Shown here piece by piece: positions 7,620 through 15,355 of a stretch of DNA of 26,294 nucleotides. Position numbers and translations under genes: made by a program. The notes under the pieces were generated by a model. That model did not search any database. It was not told the origin of the DNA and was given only the letters and a program-made list of their open reading frames with translations. Positions within the stretch are counted from its first letter, which is position 1. Every line of letters starts with the position of its first letter. The stretch is taken from positions 90,895-117,188 of the forward strand of contig DBHM01000011.1 in assembly GCA_002296185.1 (NCBI GenBank), written 5' to 3'. Source of the stretch: Alphaproteobacteria bacterium UBA828 (lineage in GTDB: Bacteria > Pseudomonadota > Alphaproteobacteria > UBA828).

Positions 7620-9974
7620 TCAAGGTAGTGGGCCGTCTTCCAGAAATCCATCTATAACATTTTGTGTTAGGCGAGATATGTTATTGTCATAAGAGTTATG
7701 AGAGAGGCTACCGCAGTAAGAGATGGATCCAACAGAAAAAGTAGCGCCATCATTTGGTGTTTTGAAATATACCATGTCAGCTCTAATGAGAGGATTTTGA
7801 TCGCCCCCTCCGCCAGAGCCAAAATAACCTCTAAAATTAAATGAAACTTCCTCAGTAACGCACATATACATATCCGTATGTCCTTCTGAAGATGCAAGTA
7901 AAAAACTATTTTCAGGTGTACCTAGAGAAAGATCATATCTATCTATTTCAAATCCTGCAGCTCCCCCTCCTACTAATCCAAAGTCTCCGATGATATCATC
8001 ATCAATGCCATCAAATATCCATTTACATTGATGTAATTGACTATCAGGAGAGCGACGATAGTATGAGCAAACATCTAGACCAAAAGCTGAAAAGGAAACT
8101 CCAACAAGTTTAGCCATATTACGACCTCGTACTCTCCAAATTCCTCCATGTTTTCCATCAAACATTCCGCAATATTCACCAGGAGAGATTGTCCATGCTC
8201 TTGTTGCATTATCTCCTCTTCTGACCTCAATGATATTAGTATTTTGGGGATGATAATTAGTTACCCAATAAAATCCATTACCGCCAAGATACAGCATTCT
8301 CCCACCTTGATCTTGGTAATCTTCATAAGCATTTAAACAAGACTCAGTTTGATATTCCGGATGACTTCCTGTGAGAATAACTTTGTAACGGTTTAGGAGA
8401 TCAGAACCTTCTAAATGTACATCCTCATCTGTATGAATGTCAAAATCATATTTTTTTTCTGTAAGCCAATCCACTAAATGTAAATCTGCATTATATTGTC
8501 TCACAGAAGGAGATAAGAAATGCTGATATTTTGGACGCATATTTAATATTGGCCTAAGGCGGCTAGAAATAGAAATACCAGATCCATCTGTATGTGTACC
8601 GTAAAGGCCATAGCCCATATTGTGCAGCTCATTAAAGAGTAGATCTGATGGCTGCAAGGCGGTAACACGCCCTGTGATTAATTGTGCAATAGGGGACTCC
8701 ATATTCAAGTTATCATTTGCATATGCCATATAACTGGCGGTCGGTATAATAAGTGCTATTGGTGCAGGCCTCTGTGAGGGTGCTGGGCGAACAAAAAATG
8801 GAATATAATCTTCATTTTGAAGATCAGATTTTCCATTAACCCTTAGGCGTGCAGCATAGCAACCGCTTTTTAAATCTTTAGGGATAACAAATGAAAAATC
8901 TATTTCCCATCTGGCATCGTCAATATCATCATCATGAAAGTGTATTGCACCAAACTGATCAGGGGAATCTTTATAACTCATCGAGTCTTGCCAAGCATAC
9001 CCAGTAACCCCCCTGCAAGGCATATTAACAAGTACTCCATTGTTGTTAGAGCCACTAATGTCAATCACATCACAACTTGCTGCGGTTGGGGTTATATTTT
9101 TTGAAAAATCTAAGATTGCAAAAAAATTATGATTTATTTGTGGGCATTTTTTTTGCAAGCATATTTCTTTAATTTCGTCCAAGTCTATAACTTCCTCGGC
9201 AATAATAGGATGTTCAATTTTTCCATTAAATTTAGATGTGTGCTCAGGTATAGCAATCTGCTTAGTCAAGTTAGAATAGTGTGCTCCCTCCAAGATACGG
9301 CCAGTGTCAGCCACCTTTGTTTTTGCAGCTATTAATATATAAGCCTCACTGTTTCTTAGCTCTTGAGGGGGAAAACTAGTTTTTATTATTTGGGTCTTAT
9401 AGTTTTCTTTTGAGAGTATTCTGGGCCCATGCCCACTGTTTGATGAGGTTATACAGGGTTCTTGCATAAGTTGAGCGGTACCAGTTGAGGCATCAAAGCT
9501 AACTCCAATAAAATACCAGATTTTTCCAACCAGCGGTTTTTGAGTTGTAATTACTTGAGTCTCAGATTCAAGATATAATTTTAGTTGTAATATTCCATTT
9601 TCATTTATACACAAATCAAAACCACCATCAGTTCCTTCAATAGATTTAGAGAAAATTGATTGTTGGCCTTGCTCAGGCGTTGTGGCATAGACAAGAGTTC
9701 CAAAACTTAAGCTTCTAAAATGCTTCTTATCGCTATTTTGAACAAGGAGGTATGACCCATTAAATAGTCCTTGTTCTCTTCCTTTATAAGTCCCACTTAC
9801 AGTAGTCTCTATTAACTCTTCTTTGAAACCCGGTCCCGCGGGGTTTGTGTCTCCATGAATCAATCTGACTATATCTGCCTGATAATCTTTAGAGTCAGAA
9901 CTATGGACATAGAATCGCAGTTCTTCGCCGGGACGACTAGAAAATTTGTTACTATATCCTGTAATCTTTAACAT
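7620..9974 (-). CDS. dmfA2: N,N-dimethylformamidase-type large subunit
   Basis: A 784-aa protein resembling the DMFase beta chain (about 760 aa), which hydrolyses N,N-dimethylformamide to dimethylamine and formate at a mononuclear iron held by two tyrosines and a glutamate. Candidate ligands here are Y418 (ASYMAYAND), Y458 (MGYGLYGTH) and E540, with H538 in TGSHPEY; spacing and context agree with the Paracoccus enzyme as I recall it. Residues ~80-230 look like a LamG/concanavalin-type beta domain, and ~400-640 form the catalytic fold. There is no signal peptide, so it should be cytoplasmic. The start ATG overlaps the end of the small-subunit gene by 7 bp, giving translational coupling. The natural marine substrate could be another small N-substituted formamide, so the gene symbol is tentative. 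Confidence 0.85.
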   Translation of the reverse strand: MLKITGYSNKFSSRPGEELRFYVHSSDSKDYQADIVRLIHGDTNPAGPGFKEELIETTVSGTYKGREQGLFNGSYLLVQNSDKKHFRSLSFGTLVYATTPEQGQQSIFSKSIEGTDGGFDLCINENGILQLKLYLESETQVITTQKPLVGKIWYFIGVSFDASTGTAQLMQEPCITSSNSGHGPRILSKENYKTQIIKTSFPPQELRNSEAYILIAAKTKVADTGRILEGAHYSNLTKQIAIPEHTSKFNGKIEHPIIAEEVIDLDEIKEICLQKKCPQINHNFFAILDFSKNITPTAASCDVIDISGSNNNGVLVNMPCRGVTGYAWQDSMSYKDSPDQFGAIHFHDDDIDDARWEIDFSFVIPKDLKSGCYAARLRVNGKSDLQNEDYIPFFVRPAPSQRPAPIALIIPTASYMAYANDNLNMESPIAQLITGRVTALQPSDLLFNELHNMGYGLYGTHTDGSGISISSRLRPILNMRPKYQHFLSPSVRQYNADLHLVDWLTEKKYDFDIHTDEDVHLEGSDLLNRYKVILTGSHPEYQTESCLNAYEDYQDQGGRMLYLGGNGFYWVTNYHPQNTNIIEVRRGDNATRAWTISPGEYCGMFDGKHGGIWRVRGRNMAKLVGVSFSAFGLDVCSYYRRSPDSQLHQCKWIFDGIDDDIIGDFGLVGGGAAGFEIDRYDLSLGTPENSFLLASSEGHTDMYMCVTEEVSFNFRGYFGSGGGGDQNPLIRADMVYFKTPNDGATFSVGSISYCGSLSHNSYDNNISRLTQNVIDGFLEDGPLP

Positions 9975-10411
9975 TCAGTTTCTGCCAATTCAAAACCGTA
10001 CTGAGCTAAAAGATTAATGATTCTTTTTTTAAAAATTACATGTTCAGCTTTTGCTCGATCTTCAAAAATCATTCCTAATTCCCTAATCTTTTCCCCTCTC
10101 TTTCCTGGCAATTCAACAATGTGAAATGGTCCATTGCAGTTGGGTTGATATAATGCAAGTTTTCCATTAGTGGGCTGAACTCTGAGTTTATCAATTATAC
10201 GTGCTAATTCTGCAGAATAAACTTTTGTAGGGTGCTCTTTATCTCCAGACATGCCAAAGGGATTATTTTTGTGTTCGTCTAAAATCTTCTTTCTAGTATT
10301 TTTATCTAAAAGAAGAGGGATAATTTGTGTTTTGGTGTTATATTCATCAATTGCTACAAAAGCAAAATTGTCCTGAAGAGCTGTTTTTTTCAAACTTTTC
10401 TGTTTTTTCAT
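9968..10411 (-). CDS. dmfA1: probable N,N-dimethylformamidase small subunit
   Basis: A 147-aa soluble protein, rich in lysine and charged residues, with no signal or membrane segment. DMFase is an assembly of a small (about 130 aa) and a large (about 760 aa) chain, with the small-chain gene lying directly upstream. This gene has the right size and position and shares the sequence ATGTTAA (its stop overlapping the next start) with the large-chain gene. Visible stretches include KNNPFGMSGDKEHPTK near residue 48 and GPFHIVELPGKRGEKIRELG near 94. I do not recognise a motif that alone identifies the family, so the call rests mainly on context. The small chain is not known to contribute the iron ligands. 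Confidence 0.62.
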   Translation of the reverse strand: MKKQKSLKKTALQDNFAFVAIDEYNTKTQIIPLLLDKNTRKKILDEHKNNPFGMSGDKEHPTKVYSAELARIIDKLRVQPTNGKLALYQPNCNGPFHIVELPGKRGEKIRELGMIFEDRAKAEHVIFKKRIINLLAQYGFELAETEC

Positions 10412-10455
10412 AGTTGTTTCTCACTCTCAGCCATTTTCTGGTATTAATAGTATAG

Positions 10456-10461
10456 ATTATA
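10456..10461 (-). promoter_or_regulatory. candidate -10 box for the dimethylformamidase operon
   Basis: On the minus strand a perfect TATAAT lies at 10456-10461, about 45 bp upstream of the dmfA1 ATG, implying a leader of roughly 37 nt. The matching -35 (AATAAC at 17-bp spacing) is poor, so the promoter could need an activator. Evidence is consensus only. Confidence 0.35.
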
Positions 10462-10627
10462 GCAAGTAATTATTTGAAGTTATTAATATATTGTTAGCAC
10501 GATGATACTCAGAGTATAAAAACTTTTTATTTTATTGATCAATGGCCTTCAAAATAGGCATAAAAAATATAAGTTTAAGGAAAATAATTTTTATGAGCTT
10601 GCCCAAAACACCATAACCTGCCACTTT

Positions 10628-10637
10628 ATAGGCCTAT
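10628..10637. repeat. 10-bp palindrome upstream of the aminotransferase
   Basis: ATAGGCCTAT at 10628-10637 is a perfect palindrome about 40 bp before the aminotransferase start, in the divergent region between it and dmfA1. A related GCCT-N7-AGGC element lies at 10545-10559. It could be an operator for a dimeric regulator, but no regulator gene is in the window and a 10-bp palindrome may occur by chance. Confidence 0.25.
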
Positions 10638-10675
10638 TGTATGGGGTATTGGCTTTATAGCGAAGGAGAATTGAT

Positions 10676-12073
10676 ATGTCTTTAGATGCGGCAAGAAACA
10701 TTTCACTCGAAGAGCTCGATAAGCAAGTTCTATTGCATCCTGTTACTTCTATAGCGGAGCAACAGGAAAAGGGCCCGCTTATCATGAAGCGTGCAGGCGG
10801 CGTCAGGGTATACGATAATAACGATAAAGCTTATATTGATGCTGCAGCTGCGCTTTGGTGTGTGAATATTGGATACGGGCGCCAGAGACTTACAGAGGCT
10901 GCTAAAGAGGAGATGGAGCGTATAGGGTTTTATCATACCTTTGGTGGCGCATCGAACGAGCCCCAGATACTTCTTGCCGATAAATTAATACACCTTTTAC
11001 ATAAAAATGCTGATTGCACTCAGATCAGCAAGATTTTCTTCGGTCTGTCTGGCTCTGATGCTAACGATACTCAATTTAAGTTAGCTCGCTATTATAATAA
11101 TCTAAGAGGTAAGCCCAATAAAAAGAAAATAATCTCAAGGATTGGTGCTTACCACGGAGTATCAGCTGCCGCAGGTAGTCTAACTGGAATCCCGTTGTAC
11201 CATAAAGCTTTTGATCTTCCTTTTGACGGCGTTTTACATACTTCATGTCCAAACTTTTGGAAGTTCGGTAACCCGGGGGAAACTGAGGAAGAATTTACCG
11301 ATAGGATGATTAAGGATCTTGAAGATCTTATTCTTCGCGAGGGTCCAGAAACTGTCGCTGCATTTATCGCTGAGCCAGTTATGGGTACAGGCGGGGTTAT
11401 CATACCAACACGAGAATACTACCAGCGTATACAGAAATTACTTAAGGAACATGATATTTTGTTCATAGCCGACGAGGTTATTACTGGGTTTGGACGTCTT
11501 GGAAGTTGGTTTGGTTCTGGTTTTTACGGAGTAAAACCTGACCTGATGTCATTTGCAAAGGGCTTAACAAGTGCATATTTCCCAATGTCTGCAGTTGCCG
11601 TTGCGGACCATGTTTGGCAGGTTCTTGCTGACGGTACTCCTGAGGTTGGAATGTTTGCGCATGGTTTTACCTACTCAGGCCATCCTGTAGGCGCTGCAGT
11701 AGGACTTGCCAATCTTGAAATAATGGAAGAAGAAGATCTCATCAGCAACGCTGCTGCTGTAGGTCCTTATTTAAGGGACTCTCTAAGAGAAAGATTGGTT
11801 GGGCACCCCAATATTGGGGAAATACGTGGTGAGGGTCTAATGATAGGAGTGGAATATGCTGCTGGACCTGAGAGTAAGGAGGCACCTGAAATGAGTCCGC
11901 CTGCCCATAAACAGGTTGCTATGGCAGCACAAGAGCGTGGTCTTTTAACAAGGGCTTTACCTTTTCTGCCAGTAAATAATTTCTCGCCACCATTAACCTT
12001 CACCAAATCTGATGCCGATGAGACAGTAGATATATATGTCGACTCGGTTGAAAGTGTCTTTGGAAAAATTTAG
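10676..12073 (+). CDS. class III PLP-dependent omega-aminotransferase (omega-amino acid:pyruvate type)
   Basis: A 465-aa fold-type I aminotransferase, usual length for the beta-alanine/GABA/putrescine/taurine:pyruvate group. Seen are HPVTSIAEQQEKGPLIM near the N-terminus, the substrate-pocket ALWCVNIGYG (W61), the phosphate-binding GLSGSDAN at 123-130, the PLP-ring Asp D266 in FIADEVITGFGR, and the Schiff-base lysine K295 in MSFAKGLTSAYFPMS. A conserved Arg in GLLTRALPF fits the dual-recognition arginine of omega-transaminases. It moves a terminal amino group to pyruvate or another oxo acid, giving a semialdehyde. The start is well supported: AAGGAG at 10663-10668, 7 nt before the ATG. Two catabolic genes follow on the same strand. 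The exact amine donor cannot be read from sequence. Confidence 0.9.
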   Translation: MSLDAARNISLEELDKQVLLHPVTSIAEQQEKGPLIMKRAGGVRVYDNNDKAYIDAAAALWCVNIGYGRQRLTEAAKEEMERIGFYHTFGGASNEPQILLADKLIHLLHKNADCTQISKIFFGLSGSDANDTQFKLARYYNNLRGKPNKKKIISRIGAYHGVSAAAGSLTGIPLYHKAFDLPFDGVLHTSCPNFWKFGNPGETEEEFTDRMIKDLEDLILREGPETVAAFIAEPVMGTGGVIIPTREYYQRIQKLLKEHDILFIADEVITGFGRLGSWFGSGFYGVKPDLMSFAKGLTSAYFPMSAVAVADHVWQVLADGTPEVGMFAHGFTYSGHPVGAAVGLANLEIMEEEDLISNAAAVGPYLRDSLRERLVGHPNIGEIRGEGLMIGVEYAAGPESKEAPEMSPPAHKQVAMAAQERGLLTRALPFLPVNNFSPPLTFTKSDADETVDIYVDSVESVFGKI

Positions 12074-12087
12074 AGGTTAATCTGTCT

Positions 12088-12123
12088 ACTTAGCTGTTCT
12101 CATAAAAAATAGATCTGCTAAGT
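12088..12123 (+). repeat. 7-bp inverted repeat after the aminotransferase gene
   Basis: ACTTAGC at 12088-12094 and GCTAAGT at 12117-12123 form a perfect 7-bp stem with a 22-nt loop in the 153-bp gap between the aminotransferase and the dehydrogenase. No T-run follows, so it is not a clear Rho-independent terminator. It may be an mRNA processing or stability element. Confidence 0.25.
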
Positions 12124-12226
12124 TAAGGGTATATCTATAACTTTTTATGCCTTTAAAACGATAAGTTTACTGGTACAGACTTTATGTTCGCAATATTCTA
12201 TTGCTTGTGTGAGAAAATTATTAATT

Positions 12227-13552
12227 ATGGCTGCCAAAAATAAAACAGGTTTAGATACATATTTTAAGCGGATTGTGGGTGGTGATCAAACTTTTACTAT
12301 TGAGGCTCCTAACTTGAAGTTTGGTTTAGGCTCAATAAAAGAGTTAGGCGAGGAAGCGCATCTCAGAAATATTCGAAGAGCAGCTATTTTTACAGATCCC
12401 CGAGTTTCTAAGCTAGATTACTTCCAGGCAGCCATTGACTCTCTTAGTAGTTCAAAGATTGAATTTGAGGTTTATGAAGAGGTCGAAGTTGAACCAACCG
12501 ACCGTTCATTTAATTCAGCCACGTTATTTGCACAGCAAGGGCAATTTGATGGATACATATCTATTGGTGGTGGATCTACTATGGATACTGCAAAAGCGGC
12601 AAATCTATTCGCAAGTTATCCCGATGATTTATTTGCCTACGTAAATGCTCCTATCGGCCAGGCTAAGCCTATTCCGGGACCGCTCAAACCACATATAGCT
12701 TGCCCTACTACTTTTGGTACAGCAAGTGAAACAACAGGTATAGCGATTTTTGATATTCTTGAAAAACAAATGAAGACAGGAATTGCCCATCGTGCTTTAC
12801 GTCCCGATTTGGGTATAATTGATGCAGATAGTTTAAAAACTCTTCCTGCAGCAGTCATTTCCGCAAATGGTTTTGATGTATTCAGTCATGCTATAGAATC
12901 ATATACAGCAAGGCCTTTTACAAAACGCAAAGCTCCTGAAAGATCCCTTGATAGACCCCTTTTGCAGGGAGCTAATCCATTTAGTGATATGGCTTGCTTG
13001 GAAGCTATAAGGATTATTGGCAGAAATTTGGAGGCCGCAGTCTCAGATACTCCTGATATTTTAGTTCTTGAAGCTATGGCATTTTCAGGAATGTTGGCAG
13101 GTATTGGATTTGGGAATGCAGGGTGTCATGTTCCTCACGCAATGTCTTATGCCGTAGCAGGTCTAGTAAAAGATTATAGACAAGAAGGTTGGCCATCTGA
13201 CCATGCAATGGTACCGCATGGCACATCCGTCATAGTAAATTCACCTGCATCTTTTCGTTTTACCGCTCAGGCTTGTCCAGAAAGACATATGAAAGCTGCG
13301 GAGGCTTTAGGTGTAGATATTAGGAATCTTCCAAATGAGAGAGCAGGTGAGGTACTCTCTGAAAAAGTAATAGCTCTTATGAAGAGTACTGGTGTGCCAA
13401 ATGGTCTTCAGGGTGTTGGTTATACCGAGAGTGATATAGACGCATTAACTGAAAGGACTCTTCCGACCAAAAGATTATTGGATATTAGCCCTAGATCTGT
13501 TAATGAGGACCAACTTAGATCAATATTTCGCGATGCTATGTCTTATTGGTAG
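12227..13552 (+). CDS. iron-containing alcohol dehydrogenase, hydroxyacid-oxoacid transhydrogenase (HOT/ADHFE1) type
   Basis: A 441-aa group III alcohol dehydrogenase (ATG at 12227; an in-frame GTG at 12209 would add six residues). It carries the HOT/ADHFE1 signature ESYTARPFTKRKAPE followed by QGANPFSD, and GNAGCHVPHAMSYAVAG. The nucleotide-binding GGGSTMDTAK lies at 114-123. Likely Fe ligands are D217 and H221 (NGFDVFSHAIES), H304 and H331 (PHGTSV). HOT enzymes oxidise 4-hydroxybutyrate to succinate semialdehyde while reducing 2-oxoglutarate to 2-hydroxyglutarate with tightly bound cofactor. Next to an omega-aminotransferase, a role in interconverting a semialdehyde and a hydroxy acid is likely (inference). 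The M20 gene follows after 20 bp, so the two are cotranscribed. Confidence 0.87.
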   Translation: MAAKNKTGLDTYFKRIVGGDQTFTIEAPNLKFGLGSIKELGEEAHLRNIRRAAIFTDPRVSKLDYFQAAIDSLSSSKIEFEVYEEVEVEPTDRSFNSATLFAQQGQFDGYISIGGGSTMDTAKAANLFASYPDDLFAYVNAPIGQAKPIPGPLKPHIACPTTFGTASETTGIAIFDILEKQMKTGIAHRALRPDLGIIDADSLKTLPAAVISANGFDVFSHAIESYTARPFTKRKAPERSLDRPLLQGANPFSDMACLEAIRIIGRNLEAAVSDTPDILVLEAMAFSGMLAGIGFGNAGCHVPHAMSYAVAGLVKDYRQEGWPSDHAMVPHGTSVIVNSPASFRFTAQACPERHMKAAEALGVDIRNLPNERAGEVLSEKVIALMKSTGVPNGLQGVGYTESDIDALTERTLPTKRLLDISPRSVNEDQLRSIFRDAMSYW

Positions 13553-13572
13553 ATATTTTTTAGGTTATTATA

Positions 13573-14844
13573 ATGTCCATTAACATAAAAGCAGGCTCTG
13601 AAGCGTTACTCGCTGCTCAATTTGTAGATCAGGATCGGCTCTGGGACAGAATGATGTCTATGGCAGATATAGGATCTTTACCCAATGGCGGGGTTAACAG
13701 GCCAGCGCTGAGTAGTTCTGATATTGAAGCAAGGCAGCGCTTATTAAGTTGGGCCGGTGATTTTGGTTTTGAAACTAAACTAGACAATATAGCAAATCTA
13801 TTTATTCGTTTGCCAGGATCTGAGAATAACGCACCACCTGTTACTACCGGTAGTCATTTGGATACGCAGCCACGTGGTGGAAAATTTGATGGTGCATACG
13901 GAGTAGTTGGTGGATTTGAGTGTCTTGAAGCAATTTACCGTTCAGGTATTAAAATTAGACGTCCAATTGAAGTTGTGGCATGGACAAATGAGGAGGGCGG
14001 CAGATATCAGCCTGGAGTCATGGGCTCATCAATATATGTAGAAGAATTAAGACTAGAGGACCAGCTAAATAAAAAAGACGCAGATGGGATTAGACTAGAA
14101 GATGCACTCAAAAAAACCTTAGATTCTACACCATTACTTTCTCGGAGAGATTTTAATTCTCCAATGTCAGCTTATCTTGAGGCGCATATAGAGCAGGGTC
14201 CAATATTAGAGGGGTTAAATAAAACTATTGGTGTTGTTAGTGGTATACAAGGCCTTTGTTGGTTTGAGGTGGAAATTTTTGGAGAAGAAGCTCATGCTGG
14301 AACAACGCCATTAAATAAACGTAAGGATGCCCTTCAAGTTGCAATATCAATTATTGCCAAGCTGCAAAGTAGCATTTTAAGTTATGGAGACTCTACTCGT
14401 TTCACTGTAGGAAGATTTATTTGTGAACCAGGCTCTCCAAGTACAATTCCTGGGCGAGTATCTTTTACTATAGATTTTCGGCATCCTGAAAAATCTGTAA
14501 TTGAAGAGATTTCTAATGTTATTACAACTGTTTGTTCTAATCACGCAAATGATTGTAAAGTAACAGTCGATCCTTTGATTTTTAATATGCCTGTAGACTT
14601 TGATCCTAGAGTAATCAACTGTGTTGAGAGTGCTGCGAGTGCTCTTAATCATGAGTATAATTTGATGCCATCTGGTGCCGGACATGATGCTGGCTATATT
14701 GCTAAATGTTATCCAGCCGGTATGATTTTTGTCCCTTGTGCAGGTGGCGTAAGCCATAACGAAGCTGAAAGTGCCTCTGCTTCTGACCTTGCTGCTGGTA
14801 TAGAAACGCTTACAGTTTGTCTTGTTGAGCTTGCAAATAGTTAG
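13573..14844 (+). CDS. M20-family hydantoinase/carbamoylase-type amidohydrolase
   Basis: A 423-aa di-metal hydrolase of the group containing N-carbamoyl-L-amino acid hydrolase, beta-ureidopropionase and allantoate amidohydrolase. The two-metal site is complete: H95 (TTGSHLDTQPRGGKFDGAYG), D106, E141 (TNEEGGR), H205 (EAHIEQGP) and H395 (GVSHNEAE). The dimerisation lid lies around 215-330, with a substrate-contact His in EEAHAGTTPL, and SGAGHDAGY at 367-375 is typical. It would split a ureido or amidine C-N bond, releasing ammonia and CO2. The preceding omega-aminotransferase and dehydrogenase suggest beta-ureidopropionate as one possible substrate. No allantoinase or dihydropyrimidinase is present here, so the substrate stays open. 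Cytoplasmic; ATG start with a weak ribosome binding site. Confidence 0.88.
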   Translation: MSINIKAGSEALLAAQFVDQDRLWDRMMSMADIGSLPNGGVNRPALSSSDIEARQRLLSWAGDFGFETKLDNIANLFIRLPGSENNAPPVTTGSHLDTQPRGGKFDGAYGVVGGFECLEAIYRSGIKIRRPIEVVAWTNEEGGRYQPGVMGSSIYVEELRLEDQLNKKDADGIRLEDALKKTLDSTPLLSRRDFNSPMSAYLEAHIEQGPILEGLNKTIGVVSGIQGLCWFEVEIFGEEAHAGTTPLNKRKDALQVAISIIAKLQSSILSYGDSTRFTVGRFICEPGSPSTIPGRVSFTIDFRHPEKSVIEEISNVITTVCSNHANDCKVTVDPLIFNMPVDFDPRVINCVESAASALNHEYNLMPSGAGHDAGYIAKCYPAGMIFVPCAGGVSHNEAESASASDLAAGIETLTVCLVELANS

Positions 14845-14854
14845 AATTATTTGA

Positions 14855-14875
14855 GATAAGGAGGGAATCCTAATC
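14855..14875. terminator. weak hairpin between convergent genes
   Basis: GATAAGGA / TCCTAATC (14855-14862 and 14868-14875) pair with one A-A mismatch around a 5-nt loop, just after the M20 gene. The U-tract is poor (a short TTTCTT follows about 5 nt later). It may help end the transcripts that converge here, but the evidence is modest. Confidence 0.3.
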
Positions 14876-14911
14876 AGTGCTTTCTTAATTTTAATTAATA
14901 TGTTCCTTTAA

Positions 14912-15094
14912 TTAAACACTGCCGTTACGCCAGCTACCAGAAGACTTACACCTTTTGCATATACGCTCACCCGCCCATTGGCTGGGAAAAACTTCCCTAC
15001 ATTTCAAGCACTTACGTTCCTTTATCTCTTGAACGGGCTCCTCCTCGTTAAATGAGTCATCGCCTTCAACGTGATTTTCTATGGTTTCAATCAT
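14912..15094 (-). CDS. small zinc-ribbon protein, unknown function
   Basis: A 60-aa protein. The acidic N-terminal half (GDDSFNEEEP) is followed by a zinc ribbon formed by C29-x2-C32 and C46-x2-C49, with the motif WAGERICKRCK. Small proteins of this form (CxxC, then WAGERxCxxC, then a Ser/Trp tail) are widespread in alphaproteobacteria as hypotheticals; I know of no assigned role. It could bind nucleic acid or a protein partner. It converges with the M20 gene, and its ATG at 15094 is preceded by a long AT-rich region shared with the formamidase promoter. The composition and the conserved cysteine spacing make it a real gene rather than a chance frame. Confidence 0.8.
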   Translation of the reverse strand: MIETIENHVEGDDSFNEEEPVQEIKERKCLKCREVFPSQWAGERICKRCKSSGSWRNGSV

Positions 15095-15355
15095 GTGAGT
15101 TAGATAATGGAATCGAAAAATAAAATCAACTACTTATAAATTAATTATTAATATGCCTATTTTTGGTAATTAACTCAAGTTATTCTAAAAAATCAGGTTA
15201 AATAGGATAATAATGTCTTATTATGGCATTGGTGAGGAGAAATTTTCTAAAAGTAGTTTTAATAAGAATATTTTTAGAATTTTTCATTTTAAAGTTTAGG
15301 TAATATAACTAATAGGAAGATTTTCAAAATTTAGTGTCACTGGGAGGCATCCAAT

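Noticed and set aside
14377..14757. 126-aa minus-strand ORF inside the M20 hydrolase gene
   Set aside because: Opposite strand of a gene with intact catalytic motifs; composition is not protein-like.
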